This document shows positions 1 to 8,188 of a stretch of 64,000 bases of DNA, one piece after another. The stretch is from Qipengyuania psychrotolerans (GTDB taxonomy: Bacteria; Pseudomonadota; Alphaproteobacteria; Sphingomonadales; Sphingomonadaceae): assembly GCF_019711355.1 (NCBI RefSeq), contig NZ_CP081297.1, forward strand, positions 496,001-560,000, written 5' to 3'. The position numbers and the translations under genes were made by a program. The notes under the pieces were generated by a model. That model made no database searches. It saw nothing but the letters and a program-made list of their open reading frames with translations, and was not told where the DNA came from. Every line of letters begins with the position of its first letter. Positions within the stretch are counted from its first letter, which is position 1.

Positions 1-272
1 GGATGAGCGGACAGTTCATTCCATCGGCGCGCGAATATCACTACCTCTACGGGCTCACCAGCGCACGCCTTGAAAAGGCTCAGGAAGGGGCGCTGGTCAT
101 GCACCCCGGACCAATGAATCGCGGGGTGGAAATCGATAGCGAAGTGGCCGATCTTCTCGACCGTTCAATCATAACCCAGCAGGTCGAGATGGGCGTTGCG
201 ATCCGCATGGCCTGCCTCGATGTACTGACCCGCCGCGCTCGCGGAGTTGAAGGCTGGGGAGACACCGTATGA
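1..272 (+). CDS. pyrB: Aspartate carbamoyltransferase, C-terminal fragment
   Basis: The visible 89 residues form the C-terminal part of the catalytic chain of aspartate carbamoyltransferase, which joins carbamoyl phosphate and aspartate in the second step of pyrimidine synthesis. The stretch [12 protein letters not shown] is a family signature (residues of the aspartate-binding domain) and is followed by a helix typical of the C-terminus. The gene begins before the window, so the internal ATG at position 3 is not its start. Its stop codon overlaps the ATG of the next gene by 4 bases, which indicates translational coupling with the dihydroorotase homologue. Confidence 0.93.
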   Translation, partial: MSGQFIPSAREYHYLYGLTSARLEKAQEGALVMHPGPMNRGVEIDSEVADLLDRSIITQQVEMGVAIRMACLDVLTRRARGVEGWGDTV

Positions 273-1501
273 TCCAGTCCCGACCACTTACAATCATCGG
301 CGGCAAGCTGGTCACTCCCGAGGGCATTACCGACGGCGGATTGCGGGCCGAAGGCGGCAAGATCACTGCTGTCGGCACAGTTGCACCGCAGGATGGCGAC
401 GAAACACTCGATGCAAAAGGCAAGGTCATCGCGCCTGGTCTGGTGGACTTCGGAGTCTTCTCTGTCGACAAGCCAGCGTTCCATTTCGGCGGAATTACCC
501 GCGCAGCATTGATGCCGGACCAATCGCCTCCGCTCGACCTGCCAAGCAGGGTGTCCTACATCGCGAAAAGCGGAAAGCCCGATCTGTGGGTGCATCCACT
601 GGCTGCGGCGACGTGCGGGCTTGCTGGCGAAGAAATCGCGGAAATCGCTCTCATGCAGGAAGCTGGCGCACGCGGAATTGCCACCGGGCGTGGCTGGATT
701 CCCAATTCCGGCGTCATGCTGCGGATGCTCCAATACGCAGCGATGCTCGGCTTGCCAGTTGTCGCCCATGCAGAAGACGCTGCATTGGTCGCGGGTGCAG
801 TTGCGACTGCCGGCGAATATGCAACGCGCCGCGGGTTGCCGAGCGCTCCTGCTGAGGCGGAAGCCATCGCAATCGCGCGCGATCTGGCACTGGCCGAGAT
901 GGCCGGTGCACACATCCATTTCAGGCAGGTGACAACGCGGGCAGGGCTGGAGCTGGTTCGACGCGCTAAACGGGATGGGCAGAAGGTCACTGCCGGGGTC
1001 ACGCCTGCGCACTTCACCTTGTCGGACCTCGCTACGGTGGATTTCCGCACATTCGCCAAGCTCTCACCCCCGCTTCGCAGTGAAGAGGACAGGGGAGCCG
1101 TGCGCGAAGCCATTGCCGACGGCACGATCGACATTATCGCCAGCGGTCATGATCCTCGGGGGCCAGAAGGCAAGCGTCTGCCTTTTTCCGATGCGGAACC
1201 GGGCATGTCGGGTGCGGAAACGCTGCTCGCCATGGTGCTGTCGCTCGTTCGCGACGAAGTGATCGACCTGGCGCGAGCTTTCGAACTGGTTGCGGCCAAT
1301 CCGGCTCGCTTGCTTGGGGTCGAGGCGGGACAACTCGCGCCGGGCTTTGAAGCGGACATCGCCTTGGTTGATGCCGAGCGGCCCTGGATTGTCCAGAGCG
1401 CCCGCATGGCAGCCAGCGCAGGCAACACGCCGTTCGACGGCCAACCGACACAGGGGCGTGTCACCGCACTGTGGAAGGGCGGAATCGCGATCGATCTCTG
1501 A
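269..1501 (+). CDS. Dihydroorotase-like protein, probably inactive (PyrC' type)
   Basis: This 410-residue protein has the overall fold signature of class I dihydroorotases (amidohydrolase family): KVIAPGLVD near residue 52, VVAHAED near 165, and a C-terminal region with NPARLLG and [10 protein letters not shown]. The metal-binding DxHxH that normally follows PGxxD reads DFGVF here (residues 60-64), so both histidines are missing. The catalytic Asp of the usual DHAPH motif is also replaced (SGHDPR, near residue 293). In Pseudomonas a similar inactive PyrC' is needed to assemble the dodecameric aspartate carbamoyltransferase. The 4-base overlap with pyrB fits the same structural role. A separate active dihydroorotase should be encoded elsewhere. 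The family assignment is firm; the inactive status is inferred from the missing residues. Confidence 0.88.
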   Translation: MIQSRPLTIIGGKLVTPEGITDGGLRAEGGKITAVGTVAPQDGDETLDAKGKVIAPGLVDFGVFSVDKPAFHFGGITRAALMPDQSPPLDLPSRVSYIAKSGKPDLWVHPLAAATCGLAGEEIAEIALMQEAGARGIATGRGWIPNSGVMLRMLQYAAMLGLPVVAHAEDAALVAGAVATAGEYATRRGLPSAPAEAEAIAIARDLALAEMAGAHIHFRQVTTRAGLELVRRAKRDGQKVTAGVTPAHFTLSDLATVDFRTFAKLSPPLRSEEDRGAVREAIADGTIDIIASGHDPRGPEGKRLPFSDAEPGMSGAETLLAMVLSLVRDEVIDLARAFELVAANPARLLGVEAGQLAPGFEADIALVDAERPWIVQSARMAASAGNTPFDGQPTQGRVTALWKGGIAIDL

Positions 1502-1509
1502 CAAGAAAA

Positions 1510-1538
1510 ACCCCTCCCGGATCAACTCCGGAAGGGGT
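1510..1538 (-). terminator. Intrinsic terminator of the SPOR lipoprotein gene
   Basis: The arms ACCCCT and AGGGGT, with an inner CCGGA/TCCGG pairing, form a GC-rich hairpin. Read on the minus strand it is followed by five T residues. It lies 30 bases beyond the SPOR lipoprotein stop and could also stop transcripts from the pyrB side, although no T run follows on that strand. Confidence 0.75.
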
Positions 1539-1567
1539 CTCAAGTCTTTGGTTTAGACCTTCGCGTC

Positions 1568-2890
1568 TTAGCGCGATGCGACCATTATTGCTGCGTTGCC
1601 CATGTGCCCGGGCAGCGGATTGGTTGAGGCGTAGGCGATGCAACCACCACCTTTGCCCTTGACCGAAGAGCACAGACCCTGCGCCGAATTCCTTGCGTAA
1701 CCTGCCGCGGCAACACGGTAGTAGATCTTGCCGTTCACGCGTGCCTTGGTGATGACCTTCTCGGCATCGGCCAGTTCGGGATACATGGTCTGGAACTTGC
1801 GCCAGCCTTCCTGCGCATCGGACATCGAGAAGTACGAGCCGAGCTGGATGTTGTAATCACCCTTTGCCAGGGCAATGCTGGGGGCAGGGGCGAAAGCGGA
1901 CTGCGAAGGCGCTGCTGCGGCAGTGCGCCGAGCCGGGGCTGCTGCCACCGGAGCGGGCTGGGACACTTCTTGAAGAGCAAACTTCTTGCGCGGTTCGGCG
2001 ACGGAAAGGCCCGCATCGGCGAGGCCTGCATCGGCGGTGTCGAGAGCGAACGGTGTTTGTGCTTCTTCTTCGAGAGCCGGAAGTTCGCTGGCGAAAGCGA
2101 AGCTCGGGGCGGGTTCTTCAACCACGACCTCTGTCTCGACAGTTTCAGCTGCGAGCATCTCGACACTCGGACTGTTGCCGAGCGCCAGCATCACTGGCTG
2201 ACCGCTATCGGCCTGAAGCTCTACGCCCATGAGACGGGCGACGCGAATGCGTGCCATCCGCGGATTTGCAAGCGCACCCCATTCCGCCATGCGGTCACCG
2301 ACCTGGTCGGCAGGCACGTCTTCAGCAGCCATCAGGCGCGCTGCACGCCATTGGCCCGAAAGAGCGTAGGCATAGGCAAGGTTCTGGCGGGTCTTGGCAG
2401 TATTCTCACCGCCGCGAATTGCGTTGCTCAGGACATGGACGCCGCGCTGCGGCTGACCGGCAAGTGCGATTGCAAGGCCGAAGTCTGCTGCATCAAGCGA
2501 TGTTTCCCAGCGATCGAGTGTTTCGATTGCGCTGAGCTGGTCGCCTGCTCCGATCTGCGCCAGAGCAAGGCTCACGACAGTGCGCGGTCCGGTATCACCG
2601 AGCGCGATCGCGTCGGTGAATGTCTGGGCTGCGGACTGGAATCGGCCCGCTTCAAGATAGGCGTTGCCAAGCAGCGTGCGGCTGTTTGCATCGCGCGGGC
2701 TGGCAAGGACTGCCGCCTCGGCGTGCTTTACGGCCTTGTCGCCATTGCCCTTCTGCAGGGCAACTTCAGCCTTGGCGGCCGAGTGCGATGCAGTTGGTGC
2801 AACCTTACCGGTACAACCGGCCAGGCCGGTCGTCGCCAAAGCTGTGGTTACCGCCAAACGGACGAAGAGTTGGTTTCTGGTCTGCGTCAT
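1568..2890 (-). CDS. TPR lipoprotein with C-terminal SPOR domain
   Basis: The 440-residue protein begins with a lipoprotein signal (lipobox LAGC, Cys26), followed by tetratricopeptide-like helices over roughly residues 38-200 (VALQKGNGDKAVKHAEAAV and similar repeats). A low-complexity Ala/Glu/Pro linker leads to a SPOR domain at about 345-425 (YNIQLGSYFSMSDAQEGW). SPOR domains bind denuded septal peptidoglycan, so the protein is expected in the periplasm at division sites. It is the last of three minus-strand genes after the ParA-like and RHH-like genes, 39 bases after the latter. The ATG is preceded by a purine-rich GGGGGTAAG. Its exact function is not known. Confidence 0.85.
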   Translation of the reverse strand: MTQTRNQLFVRLAVTTALATTGLAGCTGKVAPTASHSAAKAEVALQKGNGDKAVKHAEAAVLASPRDANSRTLLGNAYLEAGRFQSAAQTFTDAIALGDTGPRTVVSLALAQIGAGDQLSAIETLDRWETSLDAADFGLAIALAGQPQRGVHVLSNAIRGGENTAKTRQNLAYAYALSGQWRAARLMAAEDVPADQVGDRMAEWGALANPRMARIRVARLMGVELQADSGQPVMLALGNSPSVEMLAAETVETEVVVEEPAPSFAFASELPALEEEAQTPFALDTADAGLADAGLSVAEPRKKFALQEVSQPAPVAAAPARRTAAAAPSQSAFAPAPSIALAKGDYNIQLGSYFSMSDAQEGWRKFQTMYPELADAEKVITKARVNGKIYYRVAAAGYARNSAQGLCSSVKGKGGGCIAYASTNPLPGHMGNAAIMVASR

Positions 2891-2929
2891 TGCTTACCCC
2901 CTAAAGGCGATCCCACGTCCTTGGTTTCA

Positions 2930-3460
2930 TCATTTGCCGTCATGCTGCACCTGGGCAGCAAGAGCGGCGATTTCCGGCATTTCGGCCAGCAGGCCGTCGA
3001 GTGCGTCGGTTACGAGTTGCTGTGCACTTGACCCGCGAACGGTGCAGGCGAGGCGCAGCATCAAGTGCCGATGTTGATCAAGACGCAGCGTGAAAGCCGC
3101 GCGCTTGCCCTGCTTCAGCGCGGATTGGCGCTGGAGAGGCTGTTTATCTTCAGGCTTCTTGTCCAACTGCATCGCGATGCGATCCAGGGAAGCGCGTACC
3201 TGATTGGGTTCACCGCCTTCATTGGCAGCCTGCGGGGCGATCGATACGACCTGGGCAGGCACCTTTAGCAGGCTGGCTTCGGCTTTTGCGGCGGGCGTTT
3301 CTTCGCCCATATCGTTCCAGCCGAGATCTTCCAGACTTGCCGCGGCAGCGGCACCGTCAACCGGGCCAATAGCCGTCGATTGCGGACGCATGGCAGGCTT
3401 GGCGCCGCCCTTGCGCGCGAGCAGGGTGGAAGAGAGCGATGCGAAATTGGCGTCAGACAT
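2930..3460 (-). CDS. Putative ribbon-helix-helix protein partnered with ParA
   Basis: This 176-residue protein has a disordered, Ala-rich N-terminal two thirds and a basic C-terminal block, KRAAFTLRLDQHRHLMLR, followed by helices (GSSAQQLVTDALDGLL). The strand-helix-helix layout resembles ribbon-helix-helix DNA-binding modules. It sits 29 bases downstream of a ParA-type ATPase and upstream of a SPOR lipoprotein. It could act as a ParB-like partner or as a regulator of the ATPase. The domain call rests on pattern only. Confidence 0.6.
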   Translation of the reverse strand: MSDANFASLSSTLLARKGGAKPAMRPQSTAIGPVDGAAAAASLEDLGWNDMGEETPAAKAEASLLKVPAQVVSIAPQAANEGGEPNQVRASLDRIAMQLDKKPEDKQPLQRQSALKQGKRAAFTLRLDQHRHLMLRLACTVRGSSAQQLVTDALDGLLAEMPEIAALAAQVQHDGK

Positions 3461-3489
3461 CCGGCAGCCTCGCCTTTCCTAAATTGCTC

Positions 3490-4206
3490 TTACTGGGCGA
3501 CCCGACGGCCGAAGCCACCGGCGGGACGATAGGCACCTGGTTGTGCAGCCTGCGCGTTGGGCGCGGCGAACACGGTGCGGCGGAAATTCTTTTCGAGCCG
3601 ATCCGCAATGTATTTCCACAATGCGGTAACCTCGGCAGCCGAGCGGCTTTCGGGGTCGACTTCCATCACCGTACGGCCATCGATCATCGAGGCGGCAAAA
3701 TCGGTGCGGTGGTGAAGGGTGATCGGTGCGACCGTGCCATGCTGCGACAGCGCGACGGCAGCTTCCGAAGTGATCTTGGCTTTCGGCGTAGCTGCGTTGA
3801 CCACGAAGATCAGCGGCTTGCCAGCACGTTCGCAAAGATCGACCGTTGCGCCGACAGCGCGCAGATCGTGCGGGCTGGGACGTGTCGGAACTACAATGAG
3901 TTCAGCCACCGAAATCACCGACTGGATAGCCATGGTAATTGCCGGGGGCGTGTCCAGCACAGCGAGCTTGAAGCCCTGCTGACGTAGAACTGCAAGGTCG
4001 TTTGCGAGCCGAGCGACGGTGGTTTGTGCGAATGCGGGAAGTTCCGCTTCACGTTCGTTCCACCAATCAGCTAGCGAACCTTGCGGGTCGATGTCGATCA
4101 GAACGACCGGGCCTGCGCCCGCTCGTTGGGCCTGAACGGCTAGATGTCCGGAGAGCGTGGTCTTGCCCGATCCGCCCTTCTGCGATGCCAATGCCAGTAC
4201 ACGCAA
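3490..4206 (-). CDS. ParA-family (MinD/ParA/Soj) ATPase
   Basis: The deviant Walker A motif KGGSGKTT (residues 10-17) and DIDPQGSLADWW (Walker A' region) identify a ParA-type ATPase, here 238 residues without an N-terminal HTH. AVLDTPPAI is the Walker B/switch region. Such ATPases position DNA or protein cargo on the nucleoid. A canonical ParB gene is not adjacent, so this is an orphan ParA that may organise a protein cluster instead of the chromosome origin. The start is a TTG, preceded by GGGGGA at a 7-base spacing; no ATG fits the conserved N-terminus. The gene heads a three-gene minus-strand unit and is divergent from the Sel1/SPOR gene. Confidence 0.87.
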   Translation of the reverse strand: MRVLALASQKGGSGKTTLSGHLAVQAQRAGAGPVVLIDIDPQGSLADWWNEREAELPAFAQTTVARLANDLAVLRQQGFKLAVLDTPPAITMAIQSVISVAELIVVPTRPSPHDLRAVGATVDLCERAGKPLIFVVNAATPKAKITSEAAVALSQHGTVAPITLHHRTDFAASMIDGRTVMEVDPESRSAAEVTALWKYIADRLEKNFRRTVFAAPNAQAAQPGAYRPAGGFGRRVAQ

Positions 4207-4426
4207 GGCTGGTCCCCCTGGTTGCGCTTCAATCTAACTGAGCCACGCATTTGTGGCCCTCTCGAAACAAGGAGATCGCAGACTACCCCTAATTTAGGGT
4301 TAATTTCCCGGCACTTTCATTTGCCAGGGCTCAGATGCAGGGCGGCGCAGTCTTTATTAAGCTGGCTTCTGGTATAGGGTTTTGTGAAATACAGGCTCAA
4401 AGTCAGACCGATCCGGGGGTGCAGTC
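4207..4426. promoter_or_regulatory. Divergent promoter region, ParA unit / Sel1-SPOR gene
   Basis: These 220 bases separate the divergent ParA-like and Sel1-SPOR genes and must carry promoters for both. A perfect inverted repeat CCCTAA-T-TTAGGG lies at 4287-4299, near the middle, and is a plausible operator for shared control. No protein-coding gene is seen. Confidence 0.5.
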
Positions 4427-5431
4427 ATGAGGTCCAGTTCCATCAGATTCTTTTTCGCTGCGGGAAGCGCGGCCGCGCTTGTCTTCGCAGCGCCCGCGCT
4501 CGCCGATGTGAAGGCCGGTGTCGATGCTTGGAGCGAAGGCAACTATGCCGAGGCCGTCCGCCAGTGGACCCAGCCTGCCGCTGCCGGTGATGCGGACGCA
4601 CAGTTCAACCTTGCCCAGGCTTACCGGCTAGGGCGCGGGGTGGAGGTGAGCCTTGTCCAGGCAGAAGCTCTTTATGCAAGAGCTGCGGCCCAAGGCCATG
4701 TGCGCGCCGCTGATCAGTACGGCTTGATGCTGTTTCAGAAGGGGGAGCGGGAACGCGCCATGCCTTATGTCGAGGCAGCGGCCAGCCGCGGGGACCCGCG
4801 ATCGCAATATTTGCTCGGGATTGCACACTTCAACGGCGATCTTGCAGCCAAGGACTGGCCGCGTGCCTATGCACTATTAACGCTCGCGAATGCTGCAGGA
4901 CTTCCGCAGGCAAGAGGCGCGCTCACCCAAATGGATGAATACATTCCCCTTGAGGAGCGCGAAGAAGCACAGGCGCTCGCCGCTTCGATCAAGCAAGAAA
5001 GCGAAGCCAATCGAGCGAGGGAACTGGCTGCGGTCGATCTTGCGACGGTTGGCACAGCTGCTGAAACTCCTGCGTTGATCGGCGCAGATTTCGCTGAAGC
5101 CTCGCCGGCTCCGGCTCCGGCTCCGGCTCCGGACCCCGCTCCCGTTCAAGTTCGGGTGGCTCCGGCACCCCCGCCGCAACCAGCCCCCGTGCGCCCGGTG
5201 ACCGGTGGACCCTGGAAAGTGCAATTAGGTGCATTCGGCGTTCCAGGAAATGCCGCCAGATTATGGAACAAGCTTTCCGGGCGGCCAGAGATTGCTGGCC
5301 GCGACAAAGTCGAAAAGAAAGCCGGGGCGCTCACCATTCTGCTGGCGGGAGGCTACGCGAGCAGGGCCGAAGCCGCCGCCGCTTGTTCCGCTCTGAAGCG
5401 TAACGGGCAGGATTGCCTCGTCACGAAATAG
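4427..5431 (+). CDS. Sel1-repeat protein with C-terminal SPOR domain
   Basis: The 334-residue protein has a cleavable signal peptide (FFFAAGSAAALVFAAPALA). It then has Sel1-like repeats over about residues 28-170, with AAAAGDADAQFNLA-type helices such as GDADAQFNLAQAYRLGRGV. A Pro/Ala linker near 225-260 precedes a SPOR domain at about 263-334 (WKVQLGAFGVPGNAARLW). It is predicted to be periplasmic and able to bind septal peptidoglycan. Together with the divergent SPOR lipoprotein it gives two SPOR proteins around one ParA-like ATPase, which points to cell division or envelope remodelling. The specific role is unknown. Confidence 0.83.
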   Translation: MRSSSIRFFFAAGSAAALVFAAPALADVKAGVDAWSEGNYAEAVRQWTQPAAAGDADAQFNLAQAYRLGRGVEVSLVQAEALYARAAAQGHVRAADQYGLMLFQKGERERAMPYVEAAASRGDPRSQYLLGIAHFNGDLAAKDWPRAYALLTLANAAGLPQARGALTQMDEYIPLEEREEAQALAASIKQESEANRARELAAVDLATVGTAAETPALIGADFAEASPAPAPAPAPDPAPVQVRVAPAPPPQPAPVRPVTGGPWKVQLGAFGVPGNAARLWNKLSGRPEIAGRDKVEKKAGALTILLAGGYASRAEAAAACSALKRNGQDCLVTK

Positions 5432-5526
5432 GACGCGTTTTCCAGATAACTGTGTGTTTTCGGGCTGGTCTTGGGTGCCGCGCTCCAACAAGTCGGCTAT
5501 GCCCCCATCCATTGGAGGTATGAGGC

Positions 5527-6798
5527 ATGGATAGCACCGTAACGACGCCGGACAGGCCGCAACCCGTTGCCGAAACCGGCCAGCGTATCGCGAGCCTCGA
5601 CTTTATCCGTGGGCTGGCGGTGATGGGCATCCTTGCGGCAAACATCTTTGCGATGGGTCAGCCGTTCCCGGCCTATATGTTCCCAGATGCCTTCACGGTT
5701 CCTCCGTCTGGTTGCGAGGACTGGATGTGGACGGCGCAGTTCGTTCTGATCGACGGCAAGATGCGCGGCCTTTTCAGCCTGCTGTTCGGCGCTGGCCTCT
5801 ACCTGTTCATGGAAAAAACCTGGGCCAAGGGCGGGACGGTCTGGCTGCAGGTCAAGCGCCTGCTGTGGCTGGGACTGTTCGGCCTCATCCATTTCTACTT
5901 TATCTGGCGCGGCGACATCCTGTTTCTCTACGCTGTCTGCGGCTTGCTCACGGTCCTGATGTTCATCGGCATGAGCGTGCGCAAACAGCTCGTTATCGGC
6001 ATCCTCGCCTATATCGTCGGCGCGATCCTGTACGGCGCGATGACGATCTTCATGCAGGTGGCTGCCGACAGCCAACCGGGTGATAACCCCGTCGCTATCC
6101 AGATGCAGGAAGAACTGAAGTCCGAGGAGGCGAATGATATCGCCGATGGGGAGCTCGAAACTCGGATACGGCAAGACGGCAGTTACGGCGGTTATGTCAC
6201 GCATAACCTCGAGGAGCATGGAGGCGATCCTGCCTTTGCGCTGTTCTTCTTCGCGTTCGAAACATTGCCGCTCATGCTGTTCGGCATCGTTCTTTATCGC
6301 AAAGGACTGTTCGATGGCCGCTGGGATAGCCGCAAGCTGCGGCTGTGGGGCTGGGCAGGGTTGGCGCTTGGCGGGGCCCTGCACGTGTGGATTGCAATGG
6401 CCACGATAAAGGGCGGCATCACTTATTACGGTGCTCTCGCCGCCTTCGTCGGATGGTCGCATGTCCCGCGGCTGTTCATGACGCTAGGCCTCGTGATCCT
6501 GCTGGCAGTCCATGCTCCCAAGGCCGGGGGCTGGCTGGCTGACCGGATTTCGGCAGCGGGCAGGGCCGCCTTTACCAATTATCTCGGCACATCGATCGTG
6601 ATGCTGTTCGTGTTCGGCAATTGGGGGCTCGATCTGTTCGGCGTATTCGGCCGCGCCCAGCTGTACCTGGTGGTGGTCGCTGCATGGGGACTGATGCTTC
6701 TCTGGTCGAAACCGTGGCTCGAGCGGTTCCGGTATGGGCCGCTCGAATGGCTGTGGCGCTGCCTAACGTATGGCAAGCTATTCGCCTTGCACCGTTGA
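5527..6798 (+). CDS. DUF418 family multi-pass membrane protein (YeiB-like)
   Basis: The 423-residue protein starts with a cytoplasmic segment and the family signature RIASLDFIRGLAVMGIL. Some eight to ten hydrophobic spans follow, and the C-terminal half ends in GPLEWLWRCLTYGK, a diagnostic DUF418 motif (GPxExxWR). Members resemble acyltransferase-3 type membrane proteins, but no reaction is established. The ATG follows GGAGGTATGAGGC, a good ribosome binding site. It appears to be a single gene between the SPOR gene and the bfd-bfr iron genes. Confidence 0.85.
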   Translation: MDSTVTTPDRPQPVAETGQRIASLDFIRGLAVMGILAANIFAMGQPFPAYMFPDAFTVPPSGCEDWMWTAQFVLIDGKMRGLFSLLFGAGLYLFMEKTWAKGGTVWLQVKRLLWLGLFGLIHFYFIWRGDILFLYAVCGLLTVLMFIGMSVRKQLVIGILAYIVGAILYGAMTIFMQVAADSQPGDNPVAIQMQEELKSEEANDIADGELETRIRQDGSYGGYVTHNLEEHGGDPAFALFFFAFETLPLMLFGIVLYRKGLFDGRWDSRKLRLWGWAGLALGGALHVWIAMATIKGGITYYGALAAFVGWSHVPRLFMTLGLVILLAVHAPKAGGWLADRISAAGRAAFTNYLGTSIVMLFVFGNWGLDLFGVFGRAQLYLVVVAAWGLMLLWSKPWLERFRYGPLEWLWRCLTYGKLFALHR

Positions 6799-6807
6799 GC
6801 TCTTGCT

Positions 6808-6826
6808 ATTGAGACTAATTCGCAAT
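6808..6826. promoter_or_regulatory. Fur-box-like inverted repeat 1 upstream of bfd
   Basis: The 19-base element has arms ATTGaGA and TCgCAAT around CTAAT and resembles the Fur consensus half-sites (ATTGAGAAT/ATTCTCAAT). It lies directly after the DUF418 stop codon and 41 bases before the bfd start. Its proximity to a second similar site supports iron control of bfd. Confidence 0.6.
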
Positions 6827-6835
6827 ACACCTGCT

Positions 6836-6854
6836 CTTGCGAATCAATCGCAAG
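6836..6854. promoter_or_regulatory. Fur-box-like inverted repeat 2 overlapping the bfd ribosome site
   Basis: Perfect 7-base arms CTTGCGA and TCGCAAG flank ATCAA. The centre lies 28 bases from that of the first Fur-like repeat. Its right arm runs into the AAGGAG ribosome-binding sequence of bfd, so a bound repressor would sit on the promoter-proximal transcript start region. Confidence 0.6.
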
Positions 6855-6866
6855 GAGCCGCGATCC

Positions 6867-7058
6867 GTGTATACCTGCATCTGCAATGCCATCCGTGAGA
6901 GTGACCTGCGCAATGTCGCACGCCGCGTCTCGGGCGATGCGGAAGCGTGTTATGCTGCACTGGGTAAGCGCCCTAATTGCGGTACGTGTCTCGTTGATGC
7001 CGATGCCATCGTATTCGAAGAACGTGAAATGGCGTTTGAGCCCGCCAGCACGCGCTAG
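6867..7058 (+). CDS. bfd: Bacterioferritin-associated ferredoxin Bfd
   Basis: This 63-residue [2Fe-2S] protein delivers electrons to bacterioferritin to release stored iron. Its four cysteines, C4, C6, C38 and C41 (YTCICNAI, NCGTC), sit at the same positions as in E. coli Bfd. The GTG start was chosen because it puts the cysteines at the conserved positions and has AAGGAG 9 bases upstream; an in-frame TTG 30 bases earlier would place the Fur-like repeat inside the gene. bfr lies downstream. Two Fur-box-like repeats upstream suggest induction by low iron. Confidence 0.9.
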   Translation: MYTCICNAIRESDLRNVARRVSGDAEACYAALGKRPNCGTCLVDADAIVFEEREMAFEPASTR

Positions 7059-7085
7059 CTAACGCTACTGACAATCGCTCGCAAT

Positions 7086-7105
7086 GGCAGGTTTCTGCCG
7101 TTTTT
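7086..7105 (+). terminator. Intrinsic terminator between bfd and bfr
   Basis: A GGCAG/CTGCC stem with a GTTT loop is followed after one base by TTTTT. It would uncouple the iron-regulated bfd from bfr. The stem is only five pairs, so partial read-through is possible. Confidence 0.6.
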
Positions 7106-7181
7106 CTGACTTGGCGGACTTGTTCGCTTCCGCCGCTCGCCGCATAACCATGAACAGCAATTCAACAGAAAGGGCTGTGGC

Positions 7182-7679
7182 ATGAAGGGCGATCAGAAGA
7201 CTATCGAGTTCCTCAACAAGGCGCTGACTAACGAACTGACGGCCATCAACCAGTACTGGCTCCACTACCGAGTGCTCGCCGATTGGGGTGTGACGAAGCT
7301 TGCCGAGTACGAACGTCACGAGTCCATCGACGAGATGAAGCACGCCGATATCCTCGCCGAGCGTATCCTGTTTCTCAACGGCCTTCCCAACTTTCAGGCA
7401 ATCCACAAGCTCAAGGTGGGCGAAACGGTCGAGGAAATACTCAGGGCCGATCTCGCCATGGAAAACGAAGCTATTCCGCTTCTTCGCGATGCGGTGGAGC
7501 ATTGTGAAAACGTGCGAGATTATGTCTCCCGCGAGATATTCGCCCGTATCCTCGAAAGCGAGGAAGAACATGTGGACTTCCTGGAAACCCAATTCGACAT
7601 GATCGAACGCATGGGGCTTCAGAATTATGTCCAGCTCAATTCTAGCTCGGCTGGAGACGCTCAGGAAAACGCTGGCTGA
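7182..7679 (+). CDS. bfr: Bacterioferritin
   Basis: The 165-residue protein is a heme-containing ferritin that oxidises and stores iron in 24-subunit shells in the cytoplasm. All ferroxidase-centre residues are in place: E18, E51, H54, E94, E127 and H130. The heme-ligand methionine M52 is also present. The length is standard apart from a short polar tail. The ATG is preceded by AGAAAGGG. The stop codon directly abuts that of the convergent DUF2721 gene, leaving no intergenic bases. Confidence 0.96.
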   Translation: MKGDQKTIEFLNKALTNELTAINQYWLHYRVLADWGVTKLAEYERHESIDEMKHADILAERILFLNGLPNFQAIHKLKVGETVEEILRADLAMENEAIPLLRDAVEHCENVRDYVSREIFARILESEEEHVDFLETQFDMIERMGLQNYVQLNSSSAGDAQENAG

Positions 7680-8186
7680 TCAGCCTTTGCGCGCTGATTT
7701 CTTGCCGGGATTGCGCTGCATCATGCGTTCCAGATTACGCCGCGCTGCTATGCGCGTCTCGATCAGGAATGATGCCAATCCGGCCATCAGCAAGGCCATG
7801 GTGACAACCCAGGCCAGCGCCACCAATGTGCCTAGCGGGGTGCGCACGAAGGCGCTCACGAACAGCAGCATGATCACGATGCTGATTGTGAAAGCGGACG
7901 CGGTGCTTAGCATCACAGCACGCTGAGCAAAGATCCTCCGCCGCTCCAGGGCTGGCAGTTCCTGCACGAGATCGCCCGCAGTGCCCTGCTCGTCGGCCGC
8001 AAGAATGCGTTCGATCTTGTTCGCCACCCAGATCAGGCGATTGGTCATCACATTCATGACCGCGCCGATGCCAGCCAGCAGGAAGGCAGGCGCAAGGCTG
8101 AGTTGCACGACGTTCTGGACGCGCAGGCTGGAACTCGTCCGCTCGATAATGTCGAGACCGGGGAGGCTGGCGAGCATGTCGAGCAC
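7680..8186 (-). CDS. DUF2721 family membrane protein
   Basis: The 168-residue protein shows the DUF2721 signature LSLAPAFLLAGIGAVMNV (first membrane span), followed by NRLIWVANKIERI. Two more hydrophobic spans lie near residues 95-135 and a basic C-terminus follows. No function is known for the family. It starts 2 bases after the der stop on the same strand, so it is very likely co-transcribed with der. Confidence 0.82.
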   Translation of the reverse strand: MLDMLASLPGLDIIERTSSSLRVQNVVQLSLAPAFLLAGIGAVMNVMTNRLIWVANKIERILAADEQGTAGDLVQELPALERRRIFAQRAVMLSTASAFTISIVIMLLFVSAFVRTPLGTLVALAWVVTMALLMAGLASFLIETRIAARRNLERMMQRNPGKKSARKG

Positions 8187-8188
8187 GT

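Noticed and set aside
1970..3031. A 353-codon frame opposite the SPOR lipoprotein
   Set aside because: It overlaps two well-supported minus-strand genes and its composition is atypical.
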